Shown here one piece after another: positions 27,166 to 37,083 of a stretch of DNA of 64,000 nucleotides (the first letter of the stretch is position 1; each line of letters starts with the position of its first letter). Source of the stretch: Acidobacteriota bacterium (GTDB taxonomy: Bacteria > Acidobacteriota > Vicinamibacteria > Vicinamibacterales > CAVVIG01). Location: assembly GCA_003222535.1 (NCBI GenBank), contig QHWJ01000235.1:21111-85110 (forward strand), given 5' to 3'. The notes under the pieces are model-generated. The model saw only the letters and a list, made by a program, of their open reading frames with translations. It had not been told where the DNA came from and did no database searches. A program made the translations under genes and the position numbers.

Positions 27166-27328
27166 GTCAGCCTCCGTCCGGCCGACAGATCAGCAAGACG
27201 TACGCCACCGCTCAACCGTGGCCGAACGGCCACAGTTTTCCCGCTGACTATGGCCATCGAGCTACAAGAAGAGGGCAACTCGACGCTTCCCCTCTCCCTT
27301 TCGGCCTCCGGTCCTTGACCCTTTTTGG

Positions 27329-28156
27329 TTAGTCCTGACGCAACAGCGCTTCAATCCGGAGCTCTGTGGGTGGGTGCGTGCTGAACAAACCGAGCAGCCC
27401 GGAGGCGCTGAAGGGCTTGATGATGAACATGTGTGCAGTGGCCGGATTCGCGTCAAGTGGGACGGCGCGCGAGGCCGCCTCGATCTTGCGGAGAGCGCTC
27501 ACGAGCCCTTGTGGGCCGCCGGCGATGACGGCGCCGCCGGCGTCGGCGTCGAACTCGCGCGAGCGCGAAATCGCCGCCTGAATGAGCATTGCGGCGATCG
27601 GCGCCAGGATGATCGTCGCGATCAGCGCGAACGGATTGGACCCTTCCCGATCGTCGCTCCGGCTCCCCCCGAAGAACATCGCAAAGCGCGAAACCATCAT
27701 GATCGCGGCCGCAGCTGTGGCCGCAACCGAGCTGATCAGGATGTCGCGATGTTTGACATGCGCCAGCTCGTGGGAGAGCACGCCTTCGAGCTCCTCGTCG
27801 TTGAGAACCTGGAGGATCCCTTCCGTCGCCGCCACGGCCGCGTGTTGAGGGTTGCGGCCGGTCGCGAAAGCATTCGGCGACGCGTCGGGAATCACGTAGA
27901 CGCGCGGCTGGGGCAGGCCGGCGCGCACGGCCAGCCGGGCCACGGTGTCGTAAAGGCGGTGGCCGGGACCGACCTCCTGCGCCCGATACATCCGTAAGAC
28001 AATCTTGTCCGAGAACCAGTACGAACCGAAGTTCGTCGCCGCCGCAAAGAGAAAGCCGATAGCCATTCCCTGCGTGCCGCCGAGCTTTTCGCCGATGAAC
28101 AGGAGCAATGCGCTGAGCACTCCGAGCAATAGCGCGGTTTTGACAGTATTGGACAT
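27329..28156 (-). CDS. htpX: M48 membrane metalloprotease HtpX
   Basis: This 275-residue inner-membrane zinc protease degrades misfolded membrane proteins. Two N-terminal helices (8-22, 30-46) precede the zinc site HELAH (129-133), two further hydrophobic segments (about 140-160, 180-200), and the third-ligand Glu region SREFDADAGGAVIAG. The C-terminal PFSASGLLGLFSTHPPTELRI is typical. Length matches the family. It is followed 7 bp downstream of the M20 peptidase remnant on the same strand and precedes clpA by 160 bp. Confidence 0.95.
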   Translation of the reverse strand: MSNTVKTALLLGVLSALLLFIGEKLGGTQGMAIGFLFAAATNFGSYWFSDKIVLRMYRAQEVGPGHRLYDTVARLAVRAGLPQPRVYVIPDASPNAFATGRNPQHAAVAATEGILQVLNDEELEGVLSHELAHVKHRDILISSVAATAAAAIMMVSRFAMFFGGSRSDDREGSNPFALIATIILAPIAAMLIQAAISRSREFDADAGGAVIAGGPQGLVSALRKIEAASRAVPLDANPATAHMFIIKPFSASGLLGLFSTHPPTELRIEALLRQD

Positions 28157-28163
28157 AGGGTGT

Positions 28164-29208
28164 CTATTTTATGCGCCCGATGAGCCCCGCGACGAGGGCG
28201 GCGCGGGCGGGCATGGTTTCGATGTCTATGTGTTCATGGAGGGCGTGGGCGCCGTCGCCAATCGCCCCCAGGCCGTCTAAGGTGGGAACCCCTAGCGCGG
28301 CGGTGAAATTCCCATCCGACCCGCCGCCTGTTCCCCCCTCGGCGAGCTCCTGACCGAGCTCGAGAGCCACTTCCCGCGCTTCCTCGTACAGCCGCGCAAT
28401 CTGTTCAGTGCGCTCCATCGGCGGCCGGCCGAACCCGCCACTTGCCTCAACCGTCGTCCGCACATCGACGGGCTCCAGAGCGCTGAACGCCCGGTCGACC
28501 TCTGACGCGGCGGCCGCCGTCGGTACTCGCACGTCGACGACGGCGCCGGCCTCGTCGGGGATGAAGCTCTTGTACGGCGCTCGCGCCCTTTTGCGGCTCG
28601 ATCCCCGCGTGCGCCGCAATCCCTCGAACCACGATCCTGTACCCGCCGCATCCTTTCCGCGACGTCTTCACACCGCCGCCCGGCAGCGACGGCTCGAGGA
28701 CCAGCACGGCGGCGCTGCGGCGCGCCTCCTCCTCGATCGCCTCGCGTGACGACCCGCTGCCGACCTCTTCATCCGTCGTCCAGAGCATGACGATGCGGCG
28801 TGAAGGCCGAGCATCGGCTTCGAGCAGCGCGCGTGTCGCGAGCATGCCAATCGCGATGCCGGCCTTCATGTCGAACACGCCAGGGCCGTGGAGCCTGCCG
28901 TTGGATCGGGTCAGCGGCATGCGATCGAGCTGGCCGACCGGCCAGACCGTGTCGAAATGGCCCAGGAGCAGGATCTGCGACTCGCCGCAACCGAACTCGG
29001 CGAGCAGATGATCGCCGCGCTCGGGACGCGACAGGCGGGTGACGCGTCCGCCGATTGCTTCGAGACGTGATGCCAGCTCGGCGCCGCACCGATCGACCGC
29101 TGCCTTGTCCGTCGTCGGCGACTCGAGACGGACGAGGGCTTCGGTCGTGTCGAGCACCCACTCGCGCTCGCCGCAGCAGAAATCGCGGAGGTCTATAATC
29201 GAGCTCAT
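28164..29208 (-). pseudogene. M20 family metallopeptidase (carboxypeptidase G2-like), internally deleted
   Basis: The N-terminal two thirds read in one frame from ATG at 29208 (SD GAGGAGC): MSSIIDLRDF, GHFDTVWPVGQLD, GPGVFDMKAGI, TTDEEVGS, then GGYRIVVRGIAAHAGIEPQKGASAVQEL. Near 28590 the frame is lost. The C-terminal part (IPDEAGAVVDVRVPTAAA, GGTGGGSDGNFTAALGVPTLDG, ALHEHIDIETM) continues in another frame to 28164. About 45-55 residues expected between the two pieces (a VNVGxxxGGTRxNV-type stretch) are absent. A deletion that is not a multiple of three, real or from assembly, explains it. An intact enzyme would be a zinc-dependent amidohydrolase removing terminal glutamate or similar residues. 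Confidence 0.82.
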
Positions 29209-29791
29209 GCTCCTCGCTCTGACTCTCGCAGCGACGATCAACGCAAAGCCCGCAGAGTCCGCAGAGAATATCCGGCTGTGCGCGCTTTACGGGCTTCGCG
29301 TTCACACGGCGTATCAAACGCCGCAGCCGTTCCCGCGGCCGGGTCAGCCTGCGCAGCCGCCCACGCGCCCGGCGCCCACCGCGCCGGCGCCTGCCGGGCC
29401 GGCAGCGCCCGGAGCTGCGGCGGCACCCCAGGTGGCGCCGACGGAAGCCAATCTCGGCGTGCCGATCTTTCCGGGCGCGCAGTTCATCGCGTCGTACGAC
29501 GCCGGGCGCGGGCAGCGGTACTACATTTTCGGATCAGCCGCGTCGTTTGTCGAACTGGTGGCCTGGTATCGGACCGTGCTGAAGCAGAAGGGTGAGCTCG
29601 TGTACGACGTACCCGCCACGCATGAATTCGACGTCGGCAAGTTCCACGAAGAGACGATGGCGTTTCCGCCGGGGGTGACGATCAAGGACTTTCAGTCGGA
29701 CATCTCGCAGGGCTATCCGAATCCGAAACCGGGCGGCCAGCCGGCACGCTTTCCGACGCTCATTCAAGTCGTACCGGTCATGGACAGGTGA
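29207..29791 (+). CDS. Secreted hypothetical protein with disrupted signal region
   Basis: From ATG at 29207 the 194-residue product begins MLLALTLAATINA, a short signal-like segment, followed by about 25 residues encoded by a CGCAGAGTC/CGCAGAGA-type repeat. A Pro/Ala-rich linker follows, then a conserved-looking domain (about 85-194) with GVPIFPGAQFIASYD, YYIFGSAASFVELVAWYRTVL and FPPGVTIKDFQ. I do not recognise a named family. The domain suggests a periplasmic or lipid-facing protein. Its ATG overlaps that of the divergent M20 gene by two bases. No good SD is present, and the true start may be different if the inserted repeat is recent. Confidence 0.6.
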   Translation: MLLALTLAATINAKPAESAENIRLCALYGLRVHTAYQTPQPFPRPGQPAQPPTRPAPTAPAPAGPAAPGAAAAPQVAPTEANLGVPIFPGAQFIASYDAGRGQRYYIFGSAASFVELVAWYRTVLKQKGELVYDVPATHEFDVGKFHEETMAFPPGVTIKDFQSDISQGYPNPKPGGQPARFPTLIQVVPVMDR

Positions 29792-29959
29792 ATCTGATAA
29801 ATCTAGTAATCTGGTAATCTCGTAATCTGGTAATTGGATTGGGTAATTGAAATCTGGTAATTGGATCGGTAATTCAGCAAATTGAACAATCCCATTACGA
29901 GGTTCTCAAATTGACCAATCCAATTACTCGATTACCAGATTACCCGATTACCAGATTCT
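29791..29959. repeat. Inverted octamer repeat array between convergent genes
   Basis: The left side has 8-bp words AATCTAGT, AATCTGGT, AATCTCGT and AATCTGGT, followed by AATTGGAT variants. The right side carries the reverse complements (ATTACCAG, ATTACTCG, ATTACCCG). Together they form a long imperfect inverted repeat between the end of the plus-strand gene and the end of thiC. It is strikingly AT-rich for this genome and could act as a bidirectional terminator. Confidence 0.9.
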
Positions 29960-29966
29960 GGGCGCG

Positions 29967-31675
<1,709 letters not shown>

Positions 31676-31697
31676 TATCCCACTATAGTCGATCGGC

Positions 31698-31823
31698 ATG
31701 CTCGCATCGAGATCGGCTGCGGCGCGCTGGCTGATGCCGGGAATGGTGGCGCTGGCCGCCGTCAGCTTCGCCGTCGCGGCCTGCGCCTTCTTTGCCGGCG
31801 GGTTCTACTTCGCGCCTTACTAA
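31698..31823 (+). CDS. Possible 41-residue single-span membrane peptide
   Basis: A 42-codon frame starting ATG at 31698 encodes a peptide with Arg residues near the N-terminus. One hydrophobic stretch of about 24 residues follows (VALAAVSFAVAACAFFAGGF), and the end is YFAPY. It would be a typical small inner-membrane peptide. It is divergent from thiC, its start overlaps the thiC promoter region, and its stop overlaps that of the following minus-strand gene. No SD is obvious, so coding is uncertain. Confidence 0.35.
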   Translation: MLASRSAAARWLMPGMVALAAVSFAVAACAFFAGGFYFAPY

Positions 31824-34117
31824 GGCGGCGAGAGGCGACCGTCAGTGCCGAATACGGCAAGTTCCGCGACAGCCCAGCCGTTGACCGGATCGACACCAGT
31901 CTGACGAACTCGCAGGTACCGCACCGCGCGAGCGGTGACAGGGAGGATCATCGTGGCGGTCAGCGGATCAGCCAGCACGGCCCTCAGCGCGAGGGACGCG
32001 CCGGATCCGCTCCAGCAGGTATCCCACCGGTGCCGATCGCCGGAGCACTCCACCGACAAGCGCCGCGGGAAATCCTGAAGAAAGGGACCGAGTGTGAGGC
32101 GCACGCCGGACAGGTCCGCCGGGCGACCAAGATCAATCGACAGTTCTTCGCCGCCCGCCTGCGCACGGCCAGTGCTCCAGGCCGTGTGCACATCCCCGTC
32201 GAGCATCCCGGCGACCGCGTCATTCCGAAGATTCGCCTGGACCGACACGATCGGCTGCCGTACACCGCCGGTCGGCCTTGCCGGCGAGGCGCTTGCGGCC
32301 ACGCGATAGAGCCGCCAGCCTCCCTCATCGGCGATGATCGGTCGTGGCCCAACGACCGCGGCCCATCGATCGAACTGCTCACCGTGATCGACGGCAACCA
32401 CCAGCGAGCCGCCGCCAGCCAACTCGTCGAGGAGCGACGTGTCACCCAGCCGCAAGCCGATTCTCAGGATCTCGTAGTGCGGAGGCGCGTACCCGCTATA
32501 GCCGTTCACGACGGGATGGTGGTGTTCGAGCGATCGGTACACGGCGGCCACGTCGCGCTCAATGATGCCGAGCGGCAATTCAAGCACCGGTGCGCGGTCT
32601 CCGATCGCGCTCAGCGCGGCAATTGAGGCAGCCGGAGCCGCCAGCGTGACCCGCGGCCAGCTCTCGAAGAGGATGAGGACCACCGCGATCGCCGAAACGG
32701 AGCGTCGGAACAACGGCCGCAATGTCGATGTCAACCGCGCGAAGGCGATGGCCGCCGCAATCGCGACGCACAGGACGAACAGCATGCCGAACCGCGCCGG
32801 CACGCGGAGCTCGGAAAACCCCGGCACCTCCATCAACAGCGCATAGGGTGCTCGATACAGAACCGCCGTGCCGGCCAATGTGGGTCGCGGCCCCAGGCTC
32901 AGCATGAGCATCGCGGCCGCGCCGCAGACGTAGTAGCCAAAGACGGAGCGTCGACGCCAGAGGTCGCGAAGCGCCGGGCTCGTGATCGCGGCGAACAGGA
33001 CCAGCGCAACCGAGACCGTCAATGGCTTGTCCGCCGAGCTGGCAGATGCAATCGTGGAGCTGCCCACTACCCATCTCCACGGCCCGAGCAGCACCACTTC
33101 CACGGCAATCACCATGAAGCCCACCGCAATAAGCAACGCCGCCACTCTCGAACGGCGCCAAGCTGCCGAGGCCCCAATGGTCCGGAACTTGGAGGCCGCG
33201 ATCACAATCGCCACCGCGATCAACGCAGGCGCGATCAAGCCGGGAAAGAGCTCGCCTTCAGGTCGCGACCACCGCGAGAGGCCGTGCCAGACAATCAGAT
33301 CCGGCGATGCCGCAAACGGCGACAGCAAATCGGCGCTGTTCGCCTCGATCTCGTATCGGTGGCGGCTGAGCCCCAACGCGGCGTGCTGCGTGGAGTAGCG
33401 CCACAGCAGCGGCGCGAGCGGCAGCGACGCGACGGCCCACGTGATGGTGATGGGCACGAGGCTCCCCGGCTCCCTGGCAAACCACAGGACCCAGCCAGCG
33501 AGCAGGACCGGAAAGAGCATCAAGTAATAGCCGTTCGCGGAGGCCTGGGACAGCCAGGCCAGGCCAAAGACAACGAGCCAGCGGCGTTCCCGGCGCTCGG
33601 CGAACCGGTGCAGCGCCATCAGCGCGAGCGGCATACCGAACGCCCACAGCATCTGCAAGTGCGCCAGGTGCGACACCCGGTACGGACTGAATCCAAAGAC
33701 GCATCCCGCGAGGCAGGCGGCGTCATGCCGCTTCAAAAGCGCAAACGCCAGCGCGTGCGCGGCCAGCGCCGTCAGCGGAAACGAGCACAGGAAGGCGACG
33801 TTGTACGCGGTCAGCGGCGTCGCACCCGACCATTGCAGCGGCGTGGTCAGCAGGCTGATCCCGAGCAGGTGTTCAGAAAACGAGAGCGCACCCCGCACCG
33901 GCCAGAACATCGAAGCGTCCCACCAGCTGCGTGTCATTGGAAGGGTGCGCGCATTCCATCCCAGAATGACGGCAATGAGCGCCGGATCGTAATGGTCGTG
34001 CGGGAACGCCGACGACAGATGCGAAACGAGGGGCGACGTGAAGGCGACGGCCCCGCCGGTGTACATCACGGCGGCAATCAGCCACGGGGCGATGTGGCGT
34101 CGGACCGTCGCCATCAT
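31820..34117 (-). CDS. Multi-span membrane protein with C-terminal F5/8-type (discoidin) domain
   Basis: The 765-residue protein has about 11-13 membrane helices over residues 10-510, in the style of the GT-C/YfhO-like glycosyltransferase membrane proteins. It has an early loop motif HDHYDPALIAVILGWN and WWDASMFWPVRG, consistent with lipid-linked sugar transferases. After a soluble middle region, residues about 620-765 (VSVQANLRNDAV, DGDVHTAWSTGR, ELSIDLGRPADLSG, RYLRVRQTG) match an F5/8 type C carbohydrate-binding fold. The reaction is unknown; a role in surface polysaccharide assembly is inferred. It overlaps the DUF3052 gene start by four bases (ATGA). Confidence 0.75.
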   Translation of the reverse strand: MMATVRRHIAPWLIAAVMYTGGAVAFTSPLVSHLSSAFPHDHYDPALIAVILGWNARTLPMTRSWWDASMFWPVRGALSFSEHLLGISLLTTPLQWSGATPLTAYNVAFLCSFPLTALAAHALAFALLKRHDAACLAGCVFGFSPYRVSHLAHLQMLWAFGMPLALMALHRFAERRERRWLVVFGLAWLSQASANGYYLMLFPVLLAGWVLWFAREPGSLVPITITWAVASLPLAPLLWRYSTQHAALGLSRHRYEIEANSADLLSPFAASPDLIVWHGLSRWSRPEGELFPGLIAPALIAVAIVIAASKFRTIGASAAWRRSRVAALLIAVGFMVIAVEVVLLGPWRWVVGSSTIASASSADKPLTVSVALVLFAAITSPALRDLWRRRSVFGYYVCGAAAMLMLSLGPRPTLAGTAVLYRAPYALLMEVPGFSELRVPARFGMLFVLCVAIAAAIAFARLTSTLRPLFRRSVSAIAVVLILFESWPRVTLAAPAASIAALSAIGDRAPVLELPLGIIERDVAAVYRSLEHHHPVVNGYSGYAPPHYEILRIGLRLGDTSLLDELAGGGSLVVAVDHGEQFDRWAAVVGPRPIIADEGGWRLYRVAASASPARPTGGVRQPIVSVQANLRNDAVAGMLDGDVHTAWSTGRAQAGGEELSIDLGRPADLSGVRLTLGPFLQDFPRRLSVECSGDRHRWDTCWSGSGASLALRAVLADPLTATMILPVTARAVRYLRVRQTGVDPVNGWAVAELAVFGTDGRLSPP

Positions 34118-34734
34118 TCTCCCAGTCGCCTCACGATCGGAATCACGAACTTCTCAGCCGTGTGCGTCTCCGAAAACGCGACGACCTTCACGTCGACGAG
34201 GCCCGCCGCTCTGCCCGCAGCCATCGTCGCGCGCTCGGAAATCTCCGGGCGGCCCTTCGGACGGATGATCCACAGCGCGCCGTTCGGCTTGAGCGATGCC
34301 TTCAGCTTTTCCAGCCGGGCGAGCTCGCCGGCGTTCGTGACGCCGAAGAAAATCGCGTCGCTGTTCCTGGCGACGCGCCCGATCGACAGAGATGCGACGA
34401 CGTGCTCCAGCTCCGCCAGGAATGCCTCGTCGTCTACACCGATTGCCGACACGCGCCACTCCGGCTTCGCACCGAGCTTTTGCAGGCGCGAAGGCGGATG
34501 CCGGATCTTGTCGACCCATTTCGGCGCCGCCGTGCCGAGGTCGAACGAGGCGGTGCCGTCCTGGAACGTCACGCTGAGCGTGCCGCCGCGGGCGGTGATC
34601 CGCGACATCTGGTCGAAGGGAATCGACAGCCGGAGATCGCCGCCGCGGAACTGGAGCACGTCCGTTTCGAGGCGCGCCTTGCCGCTCGCCGTCTTGCCCT
34701 TGAAACGCGCAGTGCACGTCGATTCAGCTCCCAT
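34114..34734 (-). CDS. DUF3052 family protein
   Basis: In this 206-residue soluble protein the second half (from KLGAKPEWRVSAIGVDDE, through ALWIIRPKGRPEIS, to AAGLVDVKVVAFSETHTAEKFVIP) follows the DUF3052 pattern, whose biochemical role is unknown. The first 75 residues (ARFKGKTASGKARLETDVLQFRGG) look like a small beta-rich domain preceding it. It overlaps the downstream membrane-protein gene by four bases, so the two are co-translated. The gene sits at the end of a repeat-rich stretch that carries the elongated AlkD-like reading frame. Confidence 0.75.
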   Translation of the reverse strand: MGAESTCTARFKGKTASGKARLETDVLQFRGGDLRLSIPFDQMSRITARGGTLSVTFQDGTASFDLGTAAPKWVDKIRHPPSRLQKLGAKPEWRVSAIGVDDEAFLAELEHVVASLSIGRVARNSDAIFFGVTNAGELARLEKLKASLKPNGALWIIRPKGRPEISERATMAAGRAAGLVDVKVVAFSETHTAEKFVIPIVRRLGE

Positions 34735-34805
34735 TTTGGTCCTTGGTCCTTCGTGCCTGGTTCCTGGTCCGTCCCTGGTGCCTGGTCCGTTCCTGGTCCT
34801 TAGTA
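34735..34805. repeat. CCTTGGT-type heptamer array
   Basis: About nine degenerate 7-bp words related to CCTTGGT/TCCTGGT/GCCTGGT fill the gap between the DUF3052 start and the AlkD-like stop. A longer array of the related CCTTGAG word begins 250 bp further right, at about 35055. Confidence 0.85.
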
Positions 34806-35879
34806 CTCGATTTCACACTTACGGCGACGTGTTTCGTGACGGCGATCGGTGCCCCATTTCAGAAATACGACGACATACTTGGCCACAGAGAACACAAAGA
34901 CACAGAGAAGAACACGCTGCAGGTAGCGCGCTCGACGCGGCGCCGCCGAGCGGCGGGCGAGGCGTGCCAACCGCAAACGAACGACCGCTGGACCGTGGCC
35001 CGGTTCGTTCGTTTGCGGTTTGCGCGCCTCACGGCTCGCCGTCCCTGGGCGTTGGTCCTTGACCCTTAGTCCTTGAGCCTTAGTCCTTGAGCCTTGAGCC
35101 CTGAGCCTTGGTCCTTGAGCCTTCGTCCGTCCCTGGTTCTTGATCCGCGTCGCCTGCAGAAGGGCGCGGCGACTCGGCTCGGGAAACCGCTCGATCGCGT
35201 ATCGCAGTGTCGTGCGCGGAATGGCCGCGCCGTTCGCGCGGAGGTAGCGTTCGAGGCGCGGCATGTCGAGCTTGCCGGCCTCGCGAAGCGCCCAGCCGAC
35301 GGCCTTCTGAATCAGATCTTCCTCGTCGGCGTGCAGGCGCCGGGCGATTTCATAAACGAGGTCCAGCGATTCGCCTCGGCGCGCCCGCGGAATCAGGCCG
35401 ACAATGGACGCGCGGCGCACCCACATGTTGCGATCGCGCGCCCAGATGCGCAGGCGCGGGGCGAGCTCGGGATGCTGCAGCAGCAGCGGCCCGATGAGCG
35501 AGACCGAGATCGAGTCGGTCGTCGCCCAGTTGGCGGAGTGGTCGTCGGCGAGCCAGCGTTTCCAGACCGCGAGATGGCCCGGCGCGAAATCGCGACGATA
35601 GCGCGCGACCAGCTCGATGCCGACGGACTTCACCTCGAGATGCCGATCGCCGATCAGCGCATCGGCGAACGCGAGGGCGTCGTCTATCGACCACTGGTCG
35701 GCGTGGGCGTGGTGTATCGATCGCGCGAGCGCCCGCGTCGCGCCCGTCCCGACGTTGTAAAAGGCCAGATCGCCCTGGCCGCGGAAGTAGCGGCTCGCGT
35801 CGAAGCCGCCGGGTGGCCGGGCGAGACGCGCGAGCGCCCGCCTGGCGTCGCGCGCCGCCTCCGCCGGGGTCCCGGTCAC
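34800..35879 (-). CDS. AlkD-like DNA alkylation repair protein with repeat-derived tail
   Basis: The folded part (about 245 residues) is a HEAT-like repeat DNA glycosylase of the AlkD family, which removes N3/N7-alkylated bases: SIDDALAFADALIGD, ELVARYRRDFAPGHL, WATTDSISVSLIG, RDRNMWVRRASIVGLIP and DEEDLIQKAVGWALREAGK. The GTG start at 35879 overlaps the upstream rRNA-methylase stop (GTGA). An ATG at 35903 is possible. After AIERFPEPSRRALLQATR the frame continues for about 110 residues through heptamer repeats and an inverted repeat. This gives 7-residue periods such as RTKAQGP/RLRAQGS and ends CEIEY. That tail is unlikely to belong to the enzyme. Confidence 0.83.
   Translation of the reverse strand: MTGTPAEAARDARRALARLARPPGGFDASRYFRGQGDLAFYNVGTGATRALARSIHHAHADQWSIDDALAFADALIGDRHLEVKSVGIELVARYRRDFAPGHLAVWKRWLADDHSANWATTDSISVSLIGPLLLQHPELAPRLRIWARDRNMWVRRASIVGLIPRARRGESLDLVYEIARRLHADEEDLIQKAVGWALREAGKLDMPRLERYLRANGAAIPRTTLRYAIERFPEPSRRALLQATRIKNQGRTKAQGPRLRAQGSRTKAQGLRVKDQRPGTASREARKPQTNEPGHGPAVVRLRLARLARRSAAPRRARYLQRVLLCVFVFSVAKYVVVFLKWGTDRRHETRRRKCEIEY
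34969..35020. repeat. Perfect 16-bp inverted repeat
   Basis: AACCGCAAACGAACGA at 34969-34984 is perfectly repeated in inverted orientation at 35005-35020 with a 20-bp loop. It lies inside the repeat-derived tail of the AlkD-like frame and next to a CACAGAGAACACAAAGACACAG-type stretch at 34883-34905. It could form a strong cruciform or RNA hairpin. Confidence 0.85.
35055..35145. repeat. CCTTGAG heptamer array
   Basis: About eleven tandem 7-bp words (CCTTAGT, CCTTGAG, CCCTGAG, CCTTGGT, CCTTCGT) run across the AlkD-like open frame. Because 3 x 7 bases is 21, translation gives heptapeptide repeats. Confidence 0.92.
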
Positions 35880-37036
35880 CCGAGCTTTCGCAGAATGAAG
35901 CATTTCAGATAGTAGGTTTCGGGAACGCCCAGCAGCACGGGATGATCGCGGCCCTGCATGCGTTTTTCGACGACCGTCATGTGCACCTGCGCATCGACGG
36001 CGGCATCGTAGACGATTTCCGCGAACGCCGCCTCGTTGACGTGGTACGAGCAGCTGCAGGTCACGAGCGTCCCGCCCGGATTCAGCAGCTTCAGCGCGCG
36101 CAGGTTGATCTCCTTGTAGCCGGCCTGCGCGTTCGCGACCGCCGCCTTGTTCTTCGCGAACGCCGGCGGATCGAGCACGATCGTGTCGAACCGCTCGCCG
36201 GCACGTTCCATCCCGCGCAGCTCGTCGAAGACGTTGCCGACGCGCGCGCCGACGGCGATCCCGTTGCGCAAGGCGTTGTGTCTGAGCCGCGCGATCGCGT
36301 CCTCCGACACGTCGAACGCGATCGTCTCCGTGCAGCGGCGTCCCATGACGAGCGCGAAGCCGCCCTGGTACGTGAAGCCATCGAGCAGCCGCCCGCGGGC
36401 GTACGCGGCCGCCGCCGCCCGGTTCTCGCGCTGATCGAGAAACAGCCCGGTCTTCTGTCCGCGGCGCAAGTCCACGCCGTACTCGATCCCGATCTCGGTG
36501 ACCGTCAGCGTTTCAGGTATGCTGCCGGCCAGCACGTCGACGCGCTGTTCCAGCCCTTCCAGCACGCGCGCCCGCGGATCGTTCCGCGCGAGAATACCGC
36601 GCGGGTGCAGCACATCGGTCAGCGCCACCACGACGGCCGGCATCAATCGATCCATTCCCTGCGAGAGCGCCTGCACCACCAGGTAGTCTCCGTACCGATC
36701 GACGATGAGCGACGGAAGCAGGTCGGCTTCGCCATGAACGATGCGGTACGCCGTCGCGTCGAGCGCCAGCGATTCGCGGAACGCGATGGCCGTCTCGATC
36801 CGCCGCCGCACCAGCGCTTCGTCCGCGGCCTGGTCTCCGTGTGAGAGCATGCGCAGCGTGATCTGCGACCGATCGCTGAAGAGCGCCGACCCGAGCGTTC
36901 GGCCGCGGGCGCTGCGCACCTGCACGATGTCGCCGGCCTCCGCACGAACATCGGCCACATCCGCGCGATAGATCCACGGATGGCCGCTTCGCAGCCGCTC
37001 TTCGCCGCGCGGGCTCACGACAACGACAGGGTTCAT
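35876..37036 (-). CDS. rlmI: Class I SAM-dependent rRNA methyltransferase (RlmI-like)
   Basis: This 386-residue protein has an N-terminal PUA domain (about 1-75, RSGHPWIYRADV), a linker domain, and a Rossmann methyltransferase domain (about 210-386). The signatures are GQKTGLFLDQRENR, FTYQGGFALV and the catalytic-type LDPPAFAKNKA, followed by CSCSYHVNEAAF. RlmI methylates C1962 of 23S rRNA (m5C), and the family assignment is firm. ATG at 37036 is preceded by GGTTCA words. Its TGA overlaps the AlkD-like GTG. Confidence 0.88.
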   Translation of the reverse strand: MNPVVVVSPRGEERLRSGHPWIYRADVADVRAEAGDIVQVRSARGRTLGSALFSDRSQITLRMLSHGDQAADEALVRRRIETAIAFRESLALDATAYRIVHGEADLLPSLIVDRYGDYLVVQALSQGMDRLMPAVVVALTDVLHPRGILARNDPRARVLEGLEQRVDVLAGSIPETLTVTEIGIEYGVDLRRGQKTGLFLDQRENRAAAAAYARGRLLDGFTYQGGFALVMGRRCTETIAFDVSEDAIARLRHNALRNGIAVGARVGNVFDELRGMERAGERFDTIVLDPPAFAKNKAAVANAQAGYKEINLRALKLLNPGGTLVTCSCSYHVNEAAFAEIVYDAAVDAQVHMTVVEKRMQGRDHPVLLGVPETYYLKCFILRKLG

Positions 37037-37083
37037 GGTTCAGGGTTCGTTCACGCGGAACCCATATAGTACAATCGCGCGCT

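Noticed and set aside
27218..27237. GTGGCC-GAAC-GGCCAC hairpin followed by AGTTTT upstream of clpA as a terminator
   Set aside because: The T-rich side faces the plus strand, where no gene ends nearby. It is more likely an operator-like palindrome or chance in GC-rich DNA.
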